Shown here piece by piece: positions 16,733 through 25,606 of a stretch of 64,000 nt of DNA. The stretch's first letter is position 1; each line of letters opens with the position of its first letter. The position numbers and the translations under genes are program-made. The notes below the pieces were generated by a model. It searched no databases. It was given only the letters and a program-made list of their open reading frames with translations, and was not told the DNA's origin. This DNA comes from Polaribacter sp. (GTDB taxonomy: Bacteria > Bacteroidota > Bacteroidia > Flavobacteriales > Flavobacteriaceae). The stretch is taken from positions 1 to 64,000 of the forward strand of contig NZ_JAHEHX010000005.1 in the NCBI RefSeq assembly GCF_024639685.1. The letters are read 5' to 3'.

Positions 16733-18049
16733 TTATAAAACATTGTTTTTTACTTCATATCTTTTATAAACACATAAGCCATACCAACCAATAAAAACAA
16801 AACAAATAAGTGGTAAGATAAATGAAAAATTAACTTCCGCAACCCCAAGTATTTTTATGTCTGCAACTCCATTACCACCAGCATCTATAATCATACCTTG
16901 TAATTTAGGCATTAAAGCACCACCAACAATAGCCATTACTAAACCTGCAGAACCTATTTTGGATTGTTCTTCGGTTAAATCGCCTAATGCTATGCCGTAA
17001 ATGGTAGGGAACATAAGTGACATAAAAAAGGAAATAGCGACTAGACTGTATAAACCAATAGTACCTTGGATAAAAATAGTACATGCGGTACAAATAAATG
17101 CTAATATTGAAAATAACATAAGTAGTTTTCCAGAGCTCATAAAACGTAGCATATATGTTCCTACAGCTCTGCCTACAATAAATAACACGAAAGCCACCAT
17201 CTGGTAAGAGCTAGCCGTAATACTATTGATGCCTATAGCCTCGGCATATTGATAAATGTATGTCCAGCACATGATTTGCGCACCTACATACAAAATTTGT
17301 GCAATCACTCCTAAGACATATTTATTGTTTTTAGCTAAAGTTGCAAATGTTTCACAAATACTAGGCATATCGCCTTCATCTTTAGATTGAGGCATTTTGC
17401 TAATCACAAATAATATAAAAATGGCGATTAATACCAAACCTAATATCACATAAGGATTACGGATGACTAACAAGTCAGCAGTTTTTATGGTAATTTTTGA
17501 AGTTTCATCTAGAGCGCTAAAGTTTTCAATATCATCGGATTGTAGATTTTCTAAAACAAATTGTTGTGCTACAAACAAACCGGCAATTAGTCCAACAGGA
17601 TTAAATGCTTGTGCTAAATTTAAACGTTGGGTCGCTGTTTCTTTAGCACCCATGGCTAATATGTATGGGTTGGCAGCGGTCTCTAAAAATGCTAAACCAA
17701 AGGTTAAAATATACAAGCCAATACAGAAAAACATAAAACTCTCTGATTGTGCGGCAGGATAAAATAACAAAGCTCCTGTTGCATAAAGTGTTAAGCCTAT
17801 TAAAATCCCTACTTTGTAAGAGTAGTTACGCATAAACATAGCTGCAGGCAATGCCATACAAAAGTAACCTCCGTAAAAAGCCATTTGAACCCATGCTGCT
17901 TGGGAGTTGGAAAGCTCTAATACCTTTTTGAAAGCTTGCACCATAGGGTCAGTTACGGCATTGGCAAAACCCCAAAGTGCAAATAGAGAGGTTACTAATA
18001 TAAAGGGAATCAGTATTTTTTTTGGAACTACAGCCGATTTATTATTCAT
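16733..18049 (-). CDS. fucP: L-fucose:H+ symporter, FucP-type MFS permease
   Basis: 438 residues with about 12 predicted membrane segments. FucP-family signatures are FALWGFANAVTDPMVQAFKK near the N terminus, where the acidic residue of TD occupies the place of the proton-coupling Asp of E. coli FucP, and LAFLETAANPYILAMG, with the conserved Glu of the FLETAANPY motif that binds sugar in the family. The NLAQAFNPVGLIAGL segment is also typical. It would import L-fucose across the inner membrane after periplasmic release by GH29. The gene sits between the SDR (38 bases upstream) and the mutarotase (21 bases downstream). FucP homologs can also carry GlcNAc, glucose or galactose, but the operon context supports L-fucose. 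Confidence 0.88.
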   Translation of the reverse strand: MNNKSAVVPKKILIPFILVTSLFALWGFANAVTDPMVQAFKKVLELSNSQAAWVQMAFYGGYFCMALPAAMFMRNYSYKVGILIGLTLYATGALLFYPAAQSESFMFFCIGLYILTFGLAFLETAANPYILAMGAKETATQRLNLAQAFNPVGLIAGLFVAQQFVLENLQSDDIENFSALDETSKITIKTADLLVIRNPYVILGLVLIAIFILFVISKMPQSKDEGDMPSICETFATLAKNNKYVLGVIAQILYVGAQIMCWTYIYQYAEAIGINSITASSYQMVAFVLFIVGRAVGTYMLRFMSSGKLLMLFSILAFICTACTIFIQGTIGLYSLVAISFFMSLMFPTIYGIALGDLTEEQSKIGSAGLVMAIVGGALMPKLQGMIIDAGGNGVADIKILGVAEVNFSFILPLICFVFIGWYGLCVYKRYEVKNNVL

Positions 18050-18087
18050 GTTGTTGTTTTTAAGGTTGTTATGATAAAGAGTCTCTC

Positions 18088-18867
18088 TTACAATGCTCTA
18101 TCTAAGTGTGTATAGCCACCATCTACAAAAACAAGTTGACCAGTGGTATGACCAGATTTTTCTGATAGTAAAAATACTGTGGTATCTGCTATTTCTTTAG
18201 CAGTTGTCATTCTATTTTCTAGTGGGATATTATTTGTTATTTCTTTTAAGCGCTCTTCTGGATTATCGAATGTTTTAATCCAATTTTCGTAAAGCGGTGT
18301 GTAGCATTCCGCTACTATTACAGCATTAACACGTATGCCATAAGGTAATAGTTCTAGAGCCCATTCTCTAGTTAGTGCATTACGCCCGCCGTTTGCGGCC
18401 GCATAGCCAGAAGTGCCACCTTGTCCCGTTACCGAAGTTTTTGAACCAATATTTACTACTGCGCCTTTGGTTTTCTTTAGCTCTGGCAATGCGTGGTGCA
18501 CCATAAGGTAATAGTGTACCAGATTACGTTTTAAGGATTCCATAAAGTCTTCGTAATTACCTTTTTCTAAGCTTACTCCATCATTTACGCCTGCGTTGTT
18601 AACAACACCGTCTATTCGACCATATTTTTTTATGATTTGTTTTACGGCATTTTCGCATTGCTCGGGCTGTGTTAACTCTGCTATGGCATAACCTAGCTTA
18701 TGACCTTTAGTGGATAACTCTTTTACCACCGCTTCTGCACTTGGCTTATTTCTACTTATTATAACAGGAATTGCACCTTCTTCTATTAGAGATTCTGTTA
18801 TTCCTAGTCCTATACCTTTAGAACCTCCCGTTACGATAATGACTTTATTTTTTAATTTTAAATCCAT
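18088..18867 (-). CDS. SDR oxidoreductase, probable L-fucose dehydrogenase
   Basis: 259 residues, classical short-chain dehydrogenase: TGGSKGIGLGI (nucleotide-binding glycine motif), NNAG (in GVVNNAGVNDG), a catalytic Ser in VVNIGSKTSVTGQGG, then Tyr-x-x-x-(Lys replaced region) in GYAAANGGRNALTREWALEL, and VDGGYTHLD at the end. In the Tyr motif the usual YxxxK reads YAAAN, so the canonical Lys is shifted or replaced, which deserves attention. Of the two SDRs in the operon, this one lies beside the transporter and mutarotase and is best placed to oxidise L-fucose to L-fucono-lactone with NAD(P)+. The other order, with this as the 2-keto-3-deoxyfuconate dehydrogenase, cannot be excluded. Confidence 0.75.
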   Translation of the reverse strand: MDLKLKNKVIIVTGGSKGIGLGITESLIEEGAIPVIISRNKPSAEAVVKELSTKGHKLGYAIAELTQPEQCENAVKQIIKKYGRIDGVVNNAGVNDGVSLEKGNYEDFMESLKRNLVHYYLMVHHALPELKKTKGAVVNIGSKTSVTGQGGTSGYAAANGGRNALTREWALELLPYGIRVNAVIVAECYTPLYENWIKTFDNPEERLKEITNNIPLENRMTTAKEIADTTVFLLSEKSGHTTGQLVFVDGGYTHLDRAL

Positions 18868-18895
18868 AATTGAGTTTGTAGTGGTCTTCTTTTAT

Positions 18896-20320
18896 TTATA
18901 GTTCTTTTCCATTAATACGAAATGTCCATGCGTAAATGGTTTCGGACCATCGGTTTAATAAATCATTTGGAATATGTATTTCCAGACCTTTTTCTTCCGT
19001 GTAATTCCAAGTTAATGACTGAGAATGACCTAGTAAATATAATGAACTTTCTGTGTTGGGTTTTATGTTTTTTAAAACTATTGTCGTTGTTGGTTTTTTT
19101 AATATTATAGCATAAAGAATATCCTTGTTTTTTTTCTTAGTTAATCTAATGTTATCGCCTTGTTTATAGTTGTTTTGTAAACGTTCTGTGCCATAAATAG
19201 CTTCATCATTTATTTTTAACCATGCGCCCATTTCTTGTAAACGTTCTATACTAGGTTGGGGGATTACACCTGTTTCTTTTGGCCCTACGTTTAATAAATA
19301 GTTACCGCCTTTGGCTACGATATCTATTAAATTATGAATGAGATGTTTTGATGATTTCCAGTTATGGTCACTTTTTTTAAATCCCCACGATTTGTTCATG
19401 GTCATACAGGATTCCCAATCTAAAGCTGATGCCTTTTCTAAAATTTCTTGTTCTGGTGTTCCAAAATCGCCAGCATAATCGTTATCAGTTTTGCTCATAC
19501 CTCTCATACCATTTCGTCCTTTGTCCACACGGTTATTAACAATAATGTTTGGTTTTAAACTACGAACATATTGGTAGAGCTCTTTGCCTTGCTCATGGGT
19601 AAATTCTTTAATCCATTCACCATCAAACCATAAGATTTCGGGATCATAATTGGTAATTATTTCCTTTAGTTGTGGTTTCATATAATCTTCAAAATATATT
19701 TTGAAGTTTTCTTTATAGGGTGTTTTGTCCTCTTTTCTATTTTTTAAATAACTTTCATATCTTGCTTTTGGGTGATGCCAATCTAATATTGAATAATAAA
19801 GCCCAAATTTAATGCCTTCCTTTTTACAAGCGGTAGATAGTTGTTTTAAGATGTCTTTTTTATAGGGTGAAAAATCTGCAATATCATAATTTGAAACTTT
19901 AGAATCCCACATCGCAAATCCGTCGTGGTGTTTTGAGGTAATTACCACATATTTCATTCCTGCATCTTTCATTAGTTTAGCCCAAGCATCGGCATTAAAT
20001 GCTTCGGGATTAAACTGTTTTGCGTATTTTTCATACTCAGAAACAGGGATTTTGCCTCTTTTTTGAATCCACTCGCTAACACCTTTAACTTCTTTTTCGT
20101 TATGAAATCCTGCTGGAACGCTATAAACGCCCCAATGTATAAATATACCAAACCTAGCATTACGCCACCATTCCATTCGGGTATTATAATCGGAATTGGA
20201 TTCTTTTGAATAATCAACTGTTTGTTTTTTAGATGGAAGTACTTCTTTTTTAATGTTTGTTTTGCAAGAACAACAAAGAATAACGACTACTAATGTTATA
20301 ATTTTGGTTATGTTATTCAT
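18896..20320 (-). CDS. GH29 alpha-L-fucosidase, lipoprotein
   Basis: 474 residues with a lipoprotein signal (LCCSC). GH29 catalytic barrel signatures are WWRNARFGIFIHWGVYSVPA, VITSKHHDGFAMWDS (the substrate-binding HHDGF motif), FGLYYSILDWHHP, and EILWFDGEW with nucleophile Asp233, followed by NNRVDKGRNG. GGNYLLNVGPKETGVI and a C-terminal beta domain complete it. GH29 enzymes release alpha-linked L-fucose with retention. The gene lies inside an operon for L-fucose uptake and oxidation, 28 bases before the SDR and one base after the lactonase gene, so the released sugar feeds directly into that route. Whether it tolerates sulfated fucose is not readable; the sulfatase at the end of the same operon suggests desulfation first. 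Confidence 0.94.
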   Translation of the reverse strand: MNNITKIITLVVVILCCSCKTNIKKEVLPSKKQTVDYSKESNSDYNTRMEWWRNARFGIFIHWGVYSVPAGFHNEKEVKGVSEWIQKRGKIPVSEYEKYAKQFNPEAFNADAWAKLMKDAGMKYVVITSKHHDGFAMWDSKVSNYDIADFSPYKKDILKQLSTACKKEGIKFGLYYSILDWHHPKARYESYLKNRKEDKTPYKENFKIYFEDYMKPQLKEIITNYDPEILWFDGEWIKEFTHEQGKELYQYVRSLKPNIIVNNRVDKGRNGMRGMSKTDNDYAGDFGTPEQEILEKASALDWESCMTMNKSWGFKKSDHNWKSSKHLIHNLIDIVAKGGNYLLNVGPKETGVIPQPSIERLQEMGAWLKINDEAIYGTERLQNNYKQGDNIRLTKKKNKDILYAIILKKPTTTIVLKNIKPNTESSLYLLGHSQSLTWNYTEEKGLEIHIPNDLLNRWSETIYAWTFRINGKEL

Positions 20321-20321
20321 A

Positions 20322-21146
20322 TTAAAAATTATAAAAATTTAAAGCATTACCTCCCAATATTTTTGCTTTTTCGGTATCTGAAAATTCTGAAATATAATCA
20401 GTTACAATTTTTAATACTTGGCTATATGATGCGCCCAAAAGGCATACTGGCCAATCAGATCCATACATAACACGGTCCGTCCCAAAGGCTTTAAAAACAA
20501 CGTCTAAATAGGGTTTAAAATCTGAAGGTTGCCAATGCTTTATGTCGGCCTCGGTTACCATTCCGGAGAGCTTGCAAAACACATTTGGTGCTTTTGCTAA
20601 TGCTGTTATCTCAGTTTTCCAATGTTCTATTTTTTGGTCTTTTATATAGGGTTTGGCTATATGATCTAATACAAATTTTTGATTTGGAAATGCCTTAACC
20701 AATTCTATTGAAGCTTCTAGTTGTGGGGGGAATACCAAAAGGTCATAGGTTAAGCCAAATTGTTCTAATTTACTGATGCCGTTTTGAAAATCTGCTTGTA
20801 ATACAAAATCATTGTTTTCAGCTTGAACAATATGCCGAATGCCTTTTAATTGTTTGTTTTGCGAATAATATGCTAAACGTTCTTCAACATTATCGGCTCT
20901 TAAATCTACCCAGCCTACAACGCCTTTTATAAAAGGATTTTCTTTGGCACAGTTTAATAAAAAATCGGTTTCGTGTTCCGATTGGTCTGCTTGTATGGCT
21001 ATACAGCCATCAACACCATTGTTGTTTAAGATGGGTTTTAAATCTTTGGGGAGAAAATCTCTACGGATAACTTCCATCGACTCATCTATCCATGCATCTC
21101 TTACAGGGTTGTACTTCCAAAAGTGTTGATGACTGTCTATAATCAT
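20322..21146 (-). CDS. Amidohydrolase-family L-fuconolactonase
   Basis: 274 residues, cytoplasmic. The amidohydrolase-2 (TIM-barrel) features are DSHQHFW at the N terminus (His6 and His8 metal ligands), CIAIQADQSEHETDFLL, FVLDHIAKP (His of the next metal site) and MYGSDWPVC near the C terminus (catalytic Asp). These are the signatures of the L-fuconolactone/L-rhamnonolactone lactonase group. It would hydrolyse L-fucono-1,5- or 1,4-lactone to L-fuconate after the dehydrogenase step. The gene overlaps the FAH hydrolase gene by 4 bases and is followed by GH29 one base later, showing tight co-transcription. Confidence 0.87.
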   Translation of the reverse strand: MIIDSHQHFWKYNPVRDAWIDESMEVIRRDFLPKDLKPILNNNGVDGCIAIQADQSEHETDFLLNCAKENPFIKGVVGWVDLRADNVEERLAYYSQNKQLKGIRHIVQAENNDFVLQADFQNGISKLEQFGLTYDLLVFPPQLEASIELVKAFPNQKFVLDHIAKPYIKDQKIEHWKTEITALAKAPNVFCKLSGMVTEADIKHWQPSDFKPYLDVVFKAFGTDRVMYGSDWPVCLLGASYSQVLKIVTDYISEFSDTEKAKILGGNALNFYNF

Positions 21147-21997
21147 TTGTATGCTTTACAAACTTGTTTTGAAACGCCCAATCCTTCAATACCTAATTCC
21201 ATAACATCACCTTCTTTAAGATATACAGGTGGTTTTAAACCCAATCCTACGCCAAAAGGAGTTCCTGTAGAAATAATATCACCTGGTAATAATGTCATAA
21301 ATTGGCTGATATGACTAACCACATGTTCAACATTAAAAATAAAATCTGACGTCGTGCTGTTTTGCATTACTTCACCATTTAATTTTAACCATAAATTTAA
21401 ATTATTTGGATCTTTAATTTCATCTTTTGTAGCGATAAAAGGCCCTATAGGAGCAAATGTATCACACCCTTTTCCTTTACACCATTGCCCAGATTTTTCT
21501 ATTTGAAAAGCACGTTCACTTACATCATTGTGCAACACATACCCTGCAATATGATCATACGCATCAGCTTCTTCAACATAAGAAGCTTTTTTACCAATTA
21601 CGATAGCCAATTCAACTTCCCAGTCAGATTTTGTACTGTTTTTTGGAATAATTACATCGTCATTAGGCCCTACCAAAGCTGTTGTTGATTTAAAAAATAA
21701 TACAGGTTCATTAGGTACCTCCATACCAGCTTCTTTAGCATGCATTACATAATTTAATCCAACACAAACAATTTTAGAAGGACGTGTTAATGGTGCTCCT
21801 AATCTAGTATTTGCATCAATTTCAGGACAAGAATCTTGATTTGATGCTAACCATTTTTCTAATTTTTTAATACCTTTATTACCAAAAAATTCTTCATTAT
21901 AATCTGTACCAAAAGCAGATACATCTATTTTTGTTCCGTTTTCTAATTGAACTCCAGGTTTTTCATTACCTACTGCTCCAAATCGTATTAATTTCAT
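21143..21997 (-). CDS. FAH-family hydrolase, probable 2,4-diketo-3-deoxy-L-fuconate hydrolase
   Basis: 284 residues. Fumarylacetoacetate-hydrolase fold: KIVCVGLNYVMHAKEAGMEV, PVLFFKSTTALVGPNDDVII, SDWEVELAIVIGKKAS (Glu metal ligands), GYVLHNDVSERAFQ (Asp ligand), KGCDTFAPIGPF and LLPGDIISTGTPFGVG. In the non-phosphorylating L-fucose route this family cleaves 2,4-diketo-3-deoxy-L-fuconate to pyruvate and L-lactate, the last step. Presence beside both SDRs and the dehydratase supports that reaction. Other FAH-family reactions (acylpyruvate hydrolysis, oxaloacetate decarboxylation) are possible on sequence alone. Confidence 0.85.
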   Translation of the reverse strand: MKLIRFGAVGNEKPGVQLENGTKIDVSAFGTDYNEEFFGNKGIKKLEKWLASNQDSCPEIDANTRLGAPLTRPSKIVCVGLNYVMHAKEAGMEVPNEPVLFFKSTTALVGPNDDVIIPKNSTKSDWEVELAIVIGKKASYVEEADAYDHIAGYVLHNDVSERAFQIEKSGQWCKGKGCDTFAPIGPFIATKDEIKDPNNLNLWLKLNGEVMQNSTTSDFIFNVEHVVSHISQFMTLLPGDIISTGTPFGVGLGLKPPVYLKEGDVMELGIEGLGVSKQVCKAYK

Positions 21998-22016
21998 ATT
22001 GTGTATTATTTAATAT

Positions 22017-22799
22017 TTATTTTCCATTTAATGTTACAAATCCGCCATCTATGGCATAATTTGACCCTGTTATAAATCCTGCTTCATCCGAACATAAAAA
22101 TAGGGCTAAATCTGCAATTTCTTGAGTTTTTCCCATACGTCCTATAGGTTGAGTTTTAGATAGTTTTTCAAACATTTCTTCTTCTTTACCTGGGTAGTTA
22201 TTTTTAATAAAACCATCAACAAAAGGTGTATGAACACGACCTGGTGCAATACAGTTACAACGAATACCATCTTCGATATAGTCTTTTGCAATTGAATAGG
22301 TTATTGTTAATACAGCTCCTTTTGTCATAGAATACGCAAATCTGTCATAAATTCCTACAGATGAGGCAATAGATGCTAAGTTAAGAATGACACCATTTTT
22401 ATTTTTCTTCATTGAAGGAATGCAGGCTTTTATACAATTGTAAACACCTTTAATATTTACGTTATATAATCTGTCTAAATCAGCTTCTTCAACGGCTTCA
22501 ATATTTCCAACGTGGGCTATACCCGCATTATTGATTAAAATATCTATAGCTTCTGATTGAGAAATTTTATCAATTATCGTATTTACATTTTGTTGATTTG
22601 CCACATCACATTGATAGGCTTCTGCATTTTCGCCTAAAGCTTTTATTTCATTTACGGTTTCATTAGCAGATTCTAGGTTAAAGTCCAATATATGCACTTT
22701 AGCACCTTGATTTGCAAAGGTTAACGAAATGGCTTTTCCTATACCACTACCACCACCTGTAACAATGGCTGTTTTATTTTTTAAGCTAAATTTTGTCAT
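22017..22799 (-). CDS. SDR oxidoreductase, probable 2-keto-3-deoxy-L-fuconate dehydrogenase
   Basis: 260 residues, classical SDR: TGGGSGIGKAI glycine motif, NNAGIAHVG, catalytic Ser in LNLASIASSVG, YSMTKGAV as the Tyr-x-x-x-Lys pair, and CIAPGRVHTPF. All canonical catalytic residues are present, unlike the SDR at 18088. It lies 19 bases from the dehydratase and 19 from the FAH hydrolase, in the natural order for oxidising 2-keto-3-deoxy-L-fuconate at C4 to the 2,4-diketo compound, which the hydrolase then splits. The role is inferred from gene order. Confidence 0.82.
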   Translation of the reverse strand: MTKFSLKNKTAIVTGGGSGIGKAISLTFANQGAKVHILDFNLESANETVNEIKALGENAEAYQCDVANQQNVNTIIDKISQSEAIDILINNAGIAHVGNIEAVEEADLDRLYNVNIKGVYNCIKACIPSMKKNKNGVILNLASIASSVGIYDRFAYSMTKGAVLTITYSIAKDYIEDGIRCNCIAPGRVHTPFVDGFIKNNYPGKEEEMFEKLSKTQPIGRMGKTQEIADLALFLCSDEAGFITGSNYAIDGGFVTLNGK

Positions 22800-22818
22800 T
22801 CGTATTTAATTTTTTTAT

Positions 22819-24480
22819 TTAAAGAGACATTCCGCGTTTCCATGGAATAAAATCGTCTTGTCTTAGTTGTTTTGCTTTGGTCTTTTTTCCACTAGCCACT
22901 TCAATTACAAAATCTAATAAGTCTTCACCTGTATCAGCTATGGTTGATGTGCCTTCGATTATTTTTCCTGTATTAAAATCAATGATATCAGACATCTTAT
23001 TGAATAACTTCGTATTTGATGAAACTTTAACAACTGGTGTAATTGGATTTCCTGTAGGGGTTCCTAAACCTGTTGTAAACAAGATAACATTGCAGCCCGA
23101 ACCTGCTAAACCAGTAGTTGACTCAACATCATTTCCAGGAGTACATAATAAATTTAAACCAGGGGTTGTTACTTGTTCTGTGTAATCTAAAACATCTTTA
23201 ACTGGCGAAGTACCCCCTTTTTTTGCAGCACCAGCAGATTTTATAGCGTCAGTAATTAGACCATCTTTTACATTTCCTGGTGAAGGATTTGCGTAAAAAC
23301 CAGCGCCAAGTGCATCAGCCTTCTCATTATATGTAGACATTATTTTTGAGAATTTCTTAGCATGGTCTTCACTAGTACACCTGTTTATCAATTCTTGTTC
23401 TACCCCATTCAATTCAGGGAATTCAGATAAAACCGTTGCTCCACCTAGCCCAACAATTAAGTCTGATACATAGCCTAAAGTAGGGTTTGCTGAAATTCCT
23501 GAAAATCCATCAGAACCACCACATTCCAAACCAATAACAAGCTTGCTTAAAGGCGCAGGGTTGCGTTCAGTTTTATTAGCTTTAATCAACCCAACAAAAG
23601 TCTTTTTTACGGCTTCTGCAAGTAAATCTTGTTCAGATTCACTTTGTTGTTGTTCTAAGATGTATATAGGTTTTTTATTGTCTGGTGACATTTTTGTTAA
23701 GGCCTTTTCTAAGATACTTGCCTGTGCATGTTGACAACCTAAACTTAGAATGGTTGCTCCTGCTACATTAGGATTATTGATGTACCCTGCCAACAAATGG
23801 CATAAGGCTACAGAATCTGTAGTAGCACCTCCACAACCTCCATCATGAGTTAAAAAATGAATGCCATCTACATTAGGGAACAATACGTTTTTCGATTGTT
23901 CATGAGGCTGTTTTAAAATGTCTTTATCTAATAAATCTTTTGTTGAAGTCCCTTTTTTATAGCCTTCAATAAGAGCATCAACATCTAGCTTTAAGTGTTG
24001 TTGTTTCCCAAAACCTAGTTTTTCTACAAGTGCTTGTTTTAAAACTTCTACATTTCTGTTCTGGCAAAATACCAAAGGTATAATCAACCAATTATTTTCT
24101 GTGCCCACTTTTCCATCTGCACGATGGTAGCCATCAAAAGTTTTGTTAGTAAACTTAGATAAATTTGGGGCTTCCCAAGATGTACCCTTTGTTTTATCAT
24201 CTGCACTGTATTTTTCTGTATCATGTGCTAAATTGGTTGTGCTAATTAAGCCACCTTTTAAGATTTCTTTTTTTGCTCTCCCAACCAGTACACCATACAT
24301 ATATACTGCATCTCCTTTGGTCAAATGCTCGATTGCAAATTTATGTTTTGCATCAATATTATCTTGGATAACATATTCCTGGTTATTAAATACTACTGTT
24401 GTATTTTTTTTAAGGTCAGTTAAAGCAACTAAAACATTATCTCTATCATGTATTTGCAGAACTTGATTATTTTTGAACAT
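22819..24480 (-). CDS. UxaA/altronate-dehydratase-family enzyme, probable L-fuconate dehydratase
   Basis: 553 residues, the length of a full UxaA-type protein: an N-terminal SAF-like domain (about 1-90) and the C-terminal catalytic region with DGYHRADGKVGTENNWLIIP, HDGGCGGATTDS, LSLGCQHAQ, VIGLECGGSDGFSGISANP and GSGCNVILFTTGLGTPTGNP, and Cys/His residues likely to bind the metal. The family dehydrates sugar acids (altronate, galactarate). Here it would convert L-fuconate to 2-keto-3-deoxy-L-fuconate, replacing the enolase-superfamily fuconate dehydratase of the Xanthomonas route; UxaA-like genes also occur in the Campylobacter jejuni fucose locus. It is the first gene of the operon, with a promoter candidate just upstream. 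Confidence 0.82.
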   Translation of the reverse strand: MFKNNQVLQIHDRDNVLVALTDLKKNTTVVFNNQEYVIQDNIDAKHKFAIEHLTKGDAVYMYGVLVGRAKKEILKGGLISTTNLAHDTEKYSADDKTKGTSWEAPNLSKFTNKTFDGYHRADGKVGTENNWLIIPLVFCQNRNVEVLKQALVEKLGFGKQQHLKLDVDALIEGYKKGTSTKDLLDKDILKQPHEQSKNVLFPNVDGIHFLTHDGGCGGATTDSVALCHLLAGYINNPNVAGATILSLGCQHAQASILEKALTKMSPDNKKPIYILEQQQSESEQDLLAEAVKKTFVGLIKANKTERNPAPLSKLVIGLECGGSDGFSGISANPTLGYVSDLIVGLGGATVLSEFPELNGVEQELINRCTSEDHAKKFSKIMSTYNEKADALGAGFYANPSPGNVKDGLITDAIKSAGAAKKGGTSPVKDVLDYTEQVTTPGLNLLCTPGNDVESTTGLAGSGCNVILFTTGLGTPTGNPITPVVKVSSNTKLFNKMSDIIDFNTGKIIEGTSTIADTGEDLLDFVIEVASGKKTKAKQLRQDDFIPWKRGMSL

Positions 24481-24499
24481 ATAAAGGATATTTATGTTA

Positions 24500-24507
24500 C
24501 AAATCTA
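24500..24507 (-). promoter_or_regulatory. Candidate -7 promoter element of the L-fucose operon
   Basis: On the reverse strand TAGATTTG matches the TAnnTTTG consensus and lies 20 bases before the ATG at 24480, giving a short leader of roughly 15 bases. A weak inverted repeat (GATGTC...GACATC, 24523-24546) lies just upstream, where an activator could bind. Confidence 0.45.
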
Positions 24508-24582
24508 ATCTGAAATAATAATGATGTCTTGTAATGATTTGACATCTTCTGATACTTTTTTTGCTTTATGTAATAATATCTC

Positions 24583-25464
24583 CTATTTATTATCTAAAAG
24601 TTGAGTTTTATAATTTTTTAGATATTCTGAAGGAGTACATTTCATGATTATTTTAAATTGACGGTTAAAGTTTGAAATATTTTTAAAACCAGATTCATAA
24701 CAAATTTCAGAAATGTTGAATTTATTTTCAATTAATAGTTTACAAGCATATCCAATTCGTATTTCTGAAACATATTTTGTAAATGTTTTTCGGTTGATAT
24801 GTTTAAAATACCGACTAAAAGCAGAAGGATTCATATGAGCAATATTTGCCGCTTGTACAAGGCTTATGTCTTGATTAAAATTTTTAAATATATAAGATTG
24901 CACCTTGTTTTGAGTATCGTTTTTAGAAGACTTAAAATGATTGGTATACCCTTGAGATGCAATTTTTTCAATAGAAGAATGTTTTGCTAACTTATTAAGA
25001 ATTAATAAAAAAACAATAGTTTTCTCAAAGCCACTCAAATTCAACATTTCTTTAATTTCTTGAATGAGATGATCTTTTACATTTAAAAACTTTAGCCCCT
25101 GTTTGGCTTCCTCAAAGAGACTAAAAATATCACTCATTTCTGGTTTTTTAATAAAACCGTCACCTAAAAAATCTTGTTTAAAATGAATTGAAATGGCTTT
25201 TGCATTTTCGTTAGAATTGGTGTTAAAATAAGCATCATCATTCACCCATATATGAGGTAAATTTTCCCCTATTAAAACGACATCACCTTTTTTAAATTTT
25301 TCTATTCCATCTCCTATAAAACAGGTGCCTTCACTTTTAAGAATAATTACAAGTTCTAATTCTGGATGGTAATGCCATATTTTTAAAAAATAAGGATATT
25401 CATTAACTCTAGTTGTAAAAGAGCTGTTATTTGTAGTGCTTCTATTTAAAAGATGAAGTTTCAT
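24583..25464 (-). CDS. AraC-family transcriptional regulator
   Basis: 293 residues. The N-terminal cupin-like sensor domain (about 1-130) contains the typical PYFLKIWHYHPELELVIILK and FKKGDVVLIGENLPHIW segments, which suits sugar sensing. The C-terminal two-helix-turn-helix AraC DNA-binding domain (about 190-290) has AANIAHMNPSAFSRYFKHIN and ISEICYESGFKNISNFNRQF. It lies 102 bases upstream of the L-fucose operon on the same strand and is divergent from the hybrid sensor gene, so it is the natural regulator of the fucose operon, probably sensing L-fucose or a catabolite. The effector is inferred. Confidence 0.9.
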   Translation of the reverse strand: MKLHLLNRSTTNNSSFTTRVNEYPYFLKIWHYHPELELVIILKSEGTCFIGDGIEKFKKGDVVLIGENLPHIWVNDDAYFNTNSNENAKAISIHFKQDFLGDGFIKKPEMSDIFSLFEEAKQGLKFLNVKDHLIQEIKEMLNLSGFEKTIVFLLILNKLAKHSSIEKIASQGYTNHFKSSKNDTQNKVQSYIFKNFNQDISLVQAANIAHMNPSAFSRYFKHINRKTFTKYVSEIRIGYACKLLIENKFNISEICYESGFKNISNFNRQFKIIMKCTPSEYLKNYKTQLLDNK

Positions 25465-25606
25465 TTAGATTTTTTACATTCTTAATGGTAAGGTATTGGT
25501 TTTTTAAGAATAAAATCAATAATTTGCAAAAAAAGTATTGTAATTCAATATTTTTTAGGTAGAGTTTTAGTAGCTTTATACTGAATATTTGATTTTTAAG
25601 TATTAT

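Noticed and set aside
23000..24466. Several forward ORFs of 60-107 residues opposite the UxaA gene
   Set aside because: Antisense shadows; the reverse-strand protein carries complete family motifs through the whole region.
24523..24546. Inverted repeat GATGTC...GACATC as an operator
   Set aside because: Only six bases per arm with a 12-base spacer; too weak to call without a binding assay or conservation.
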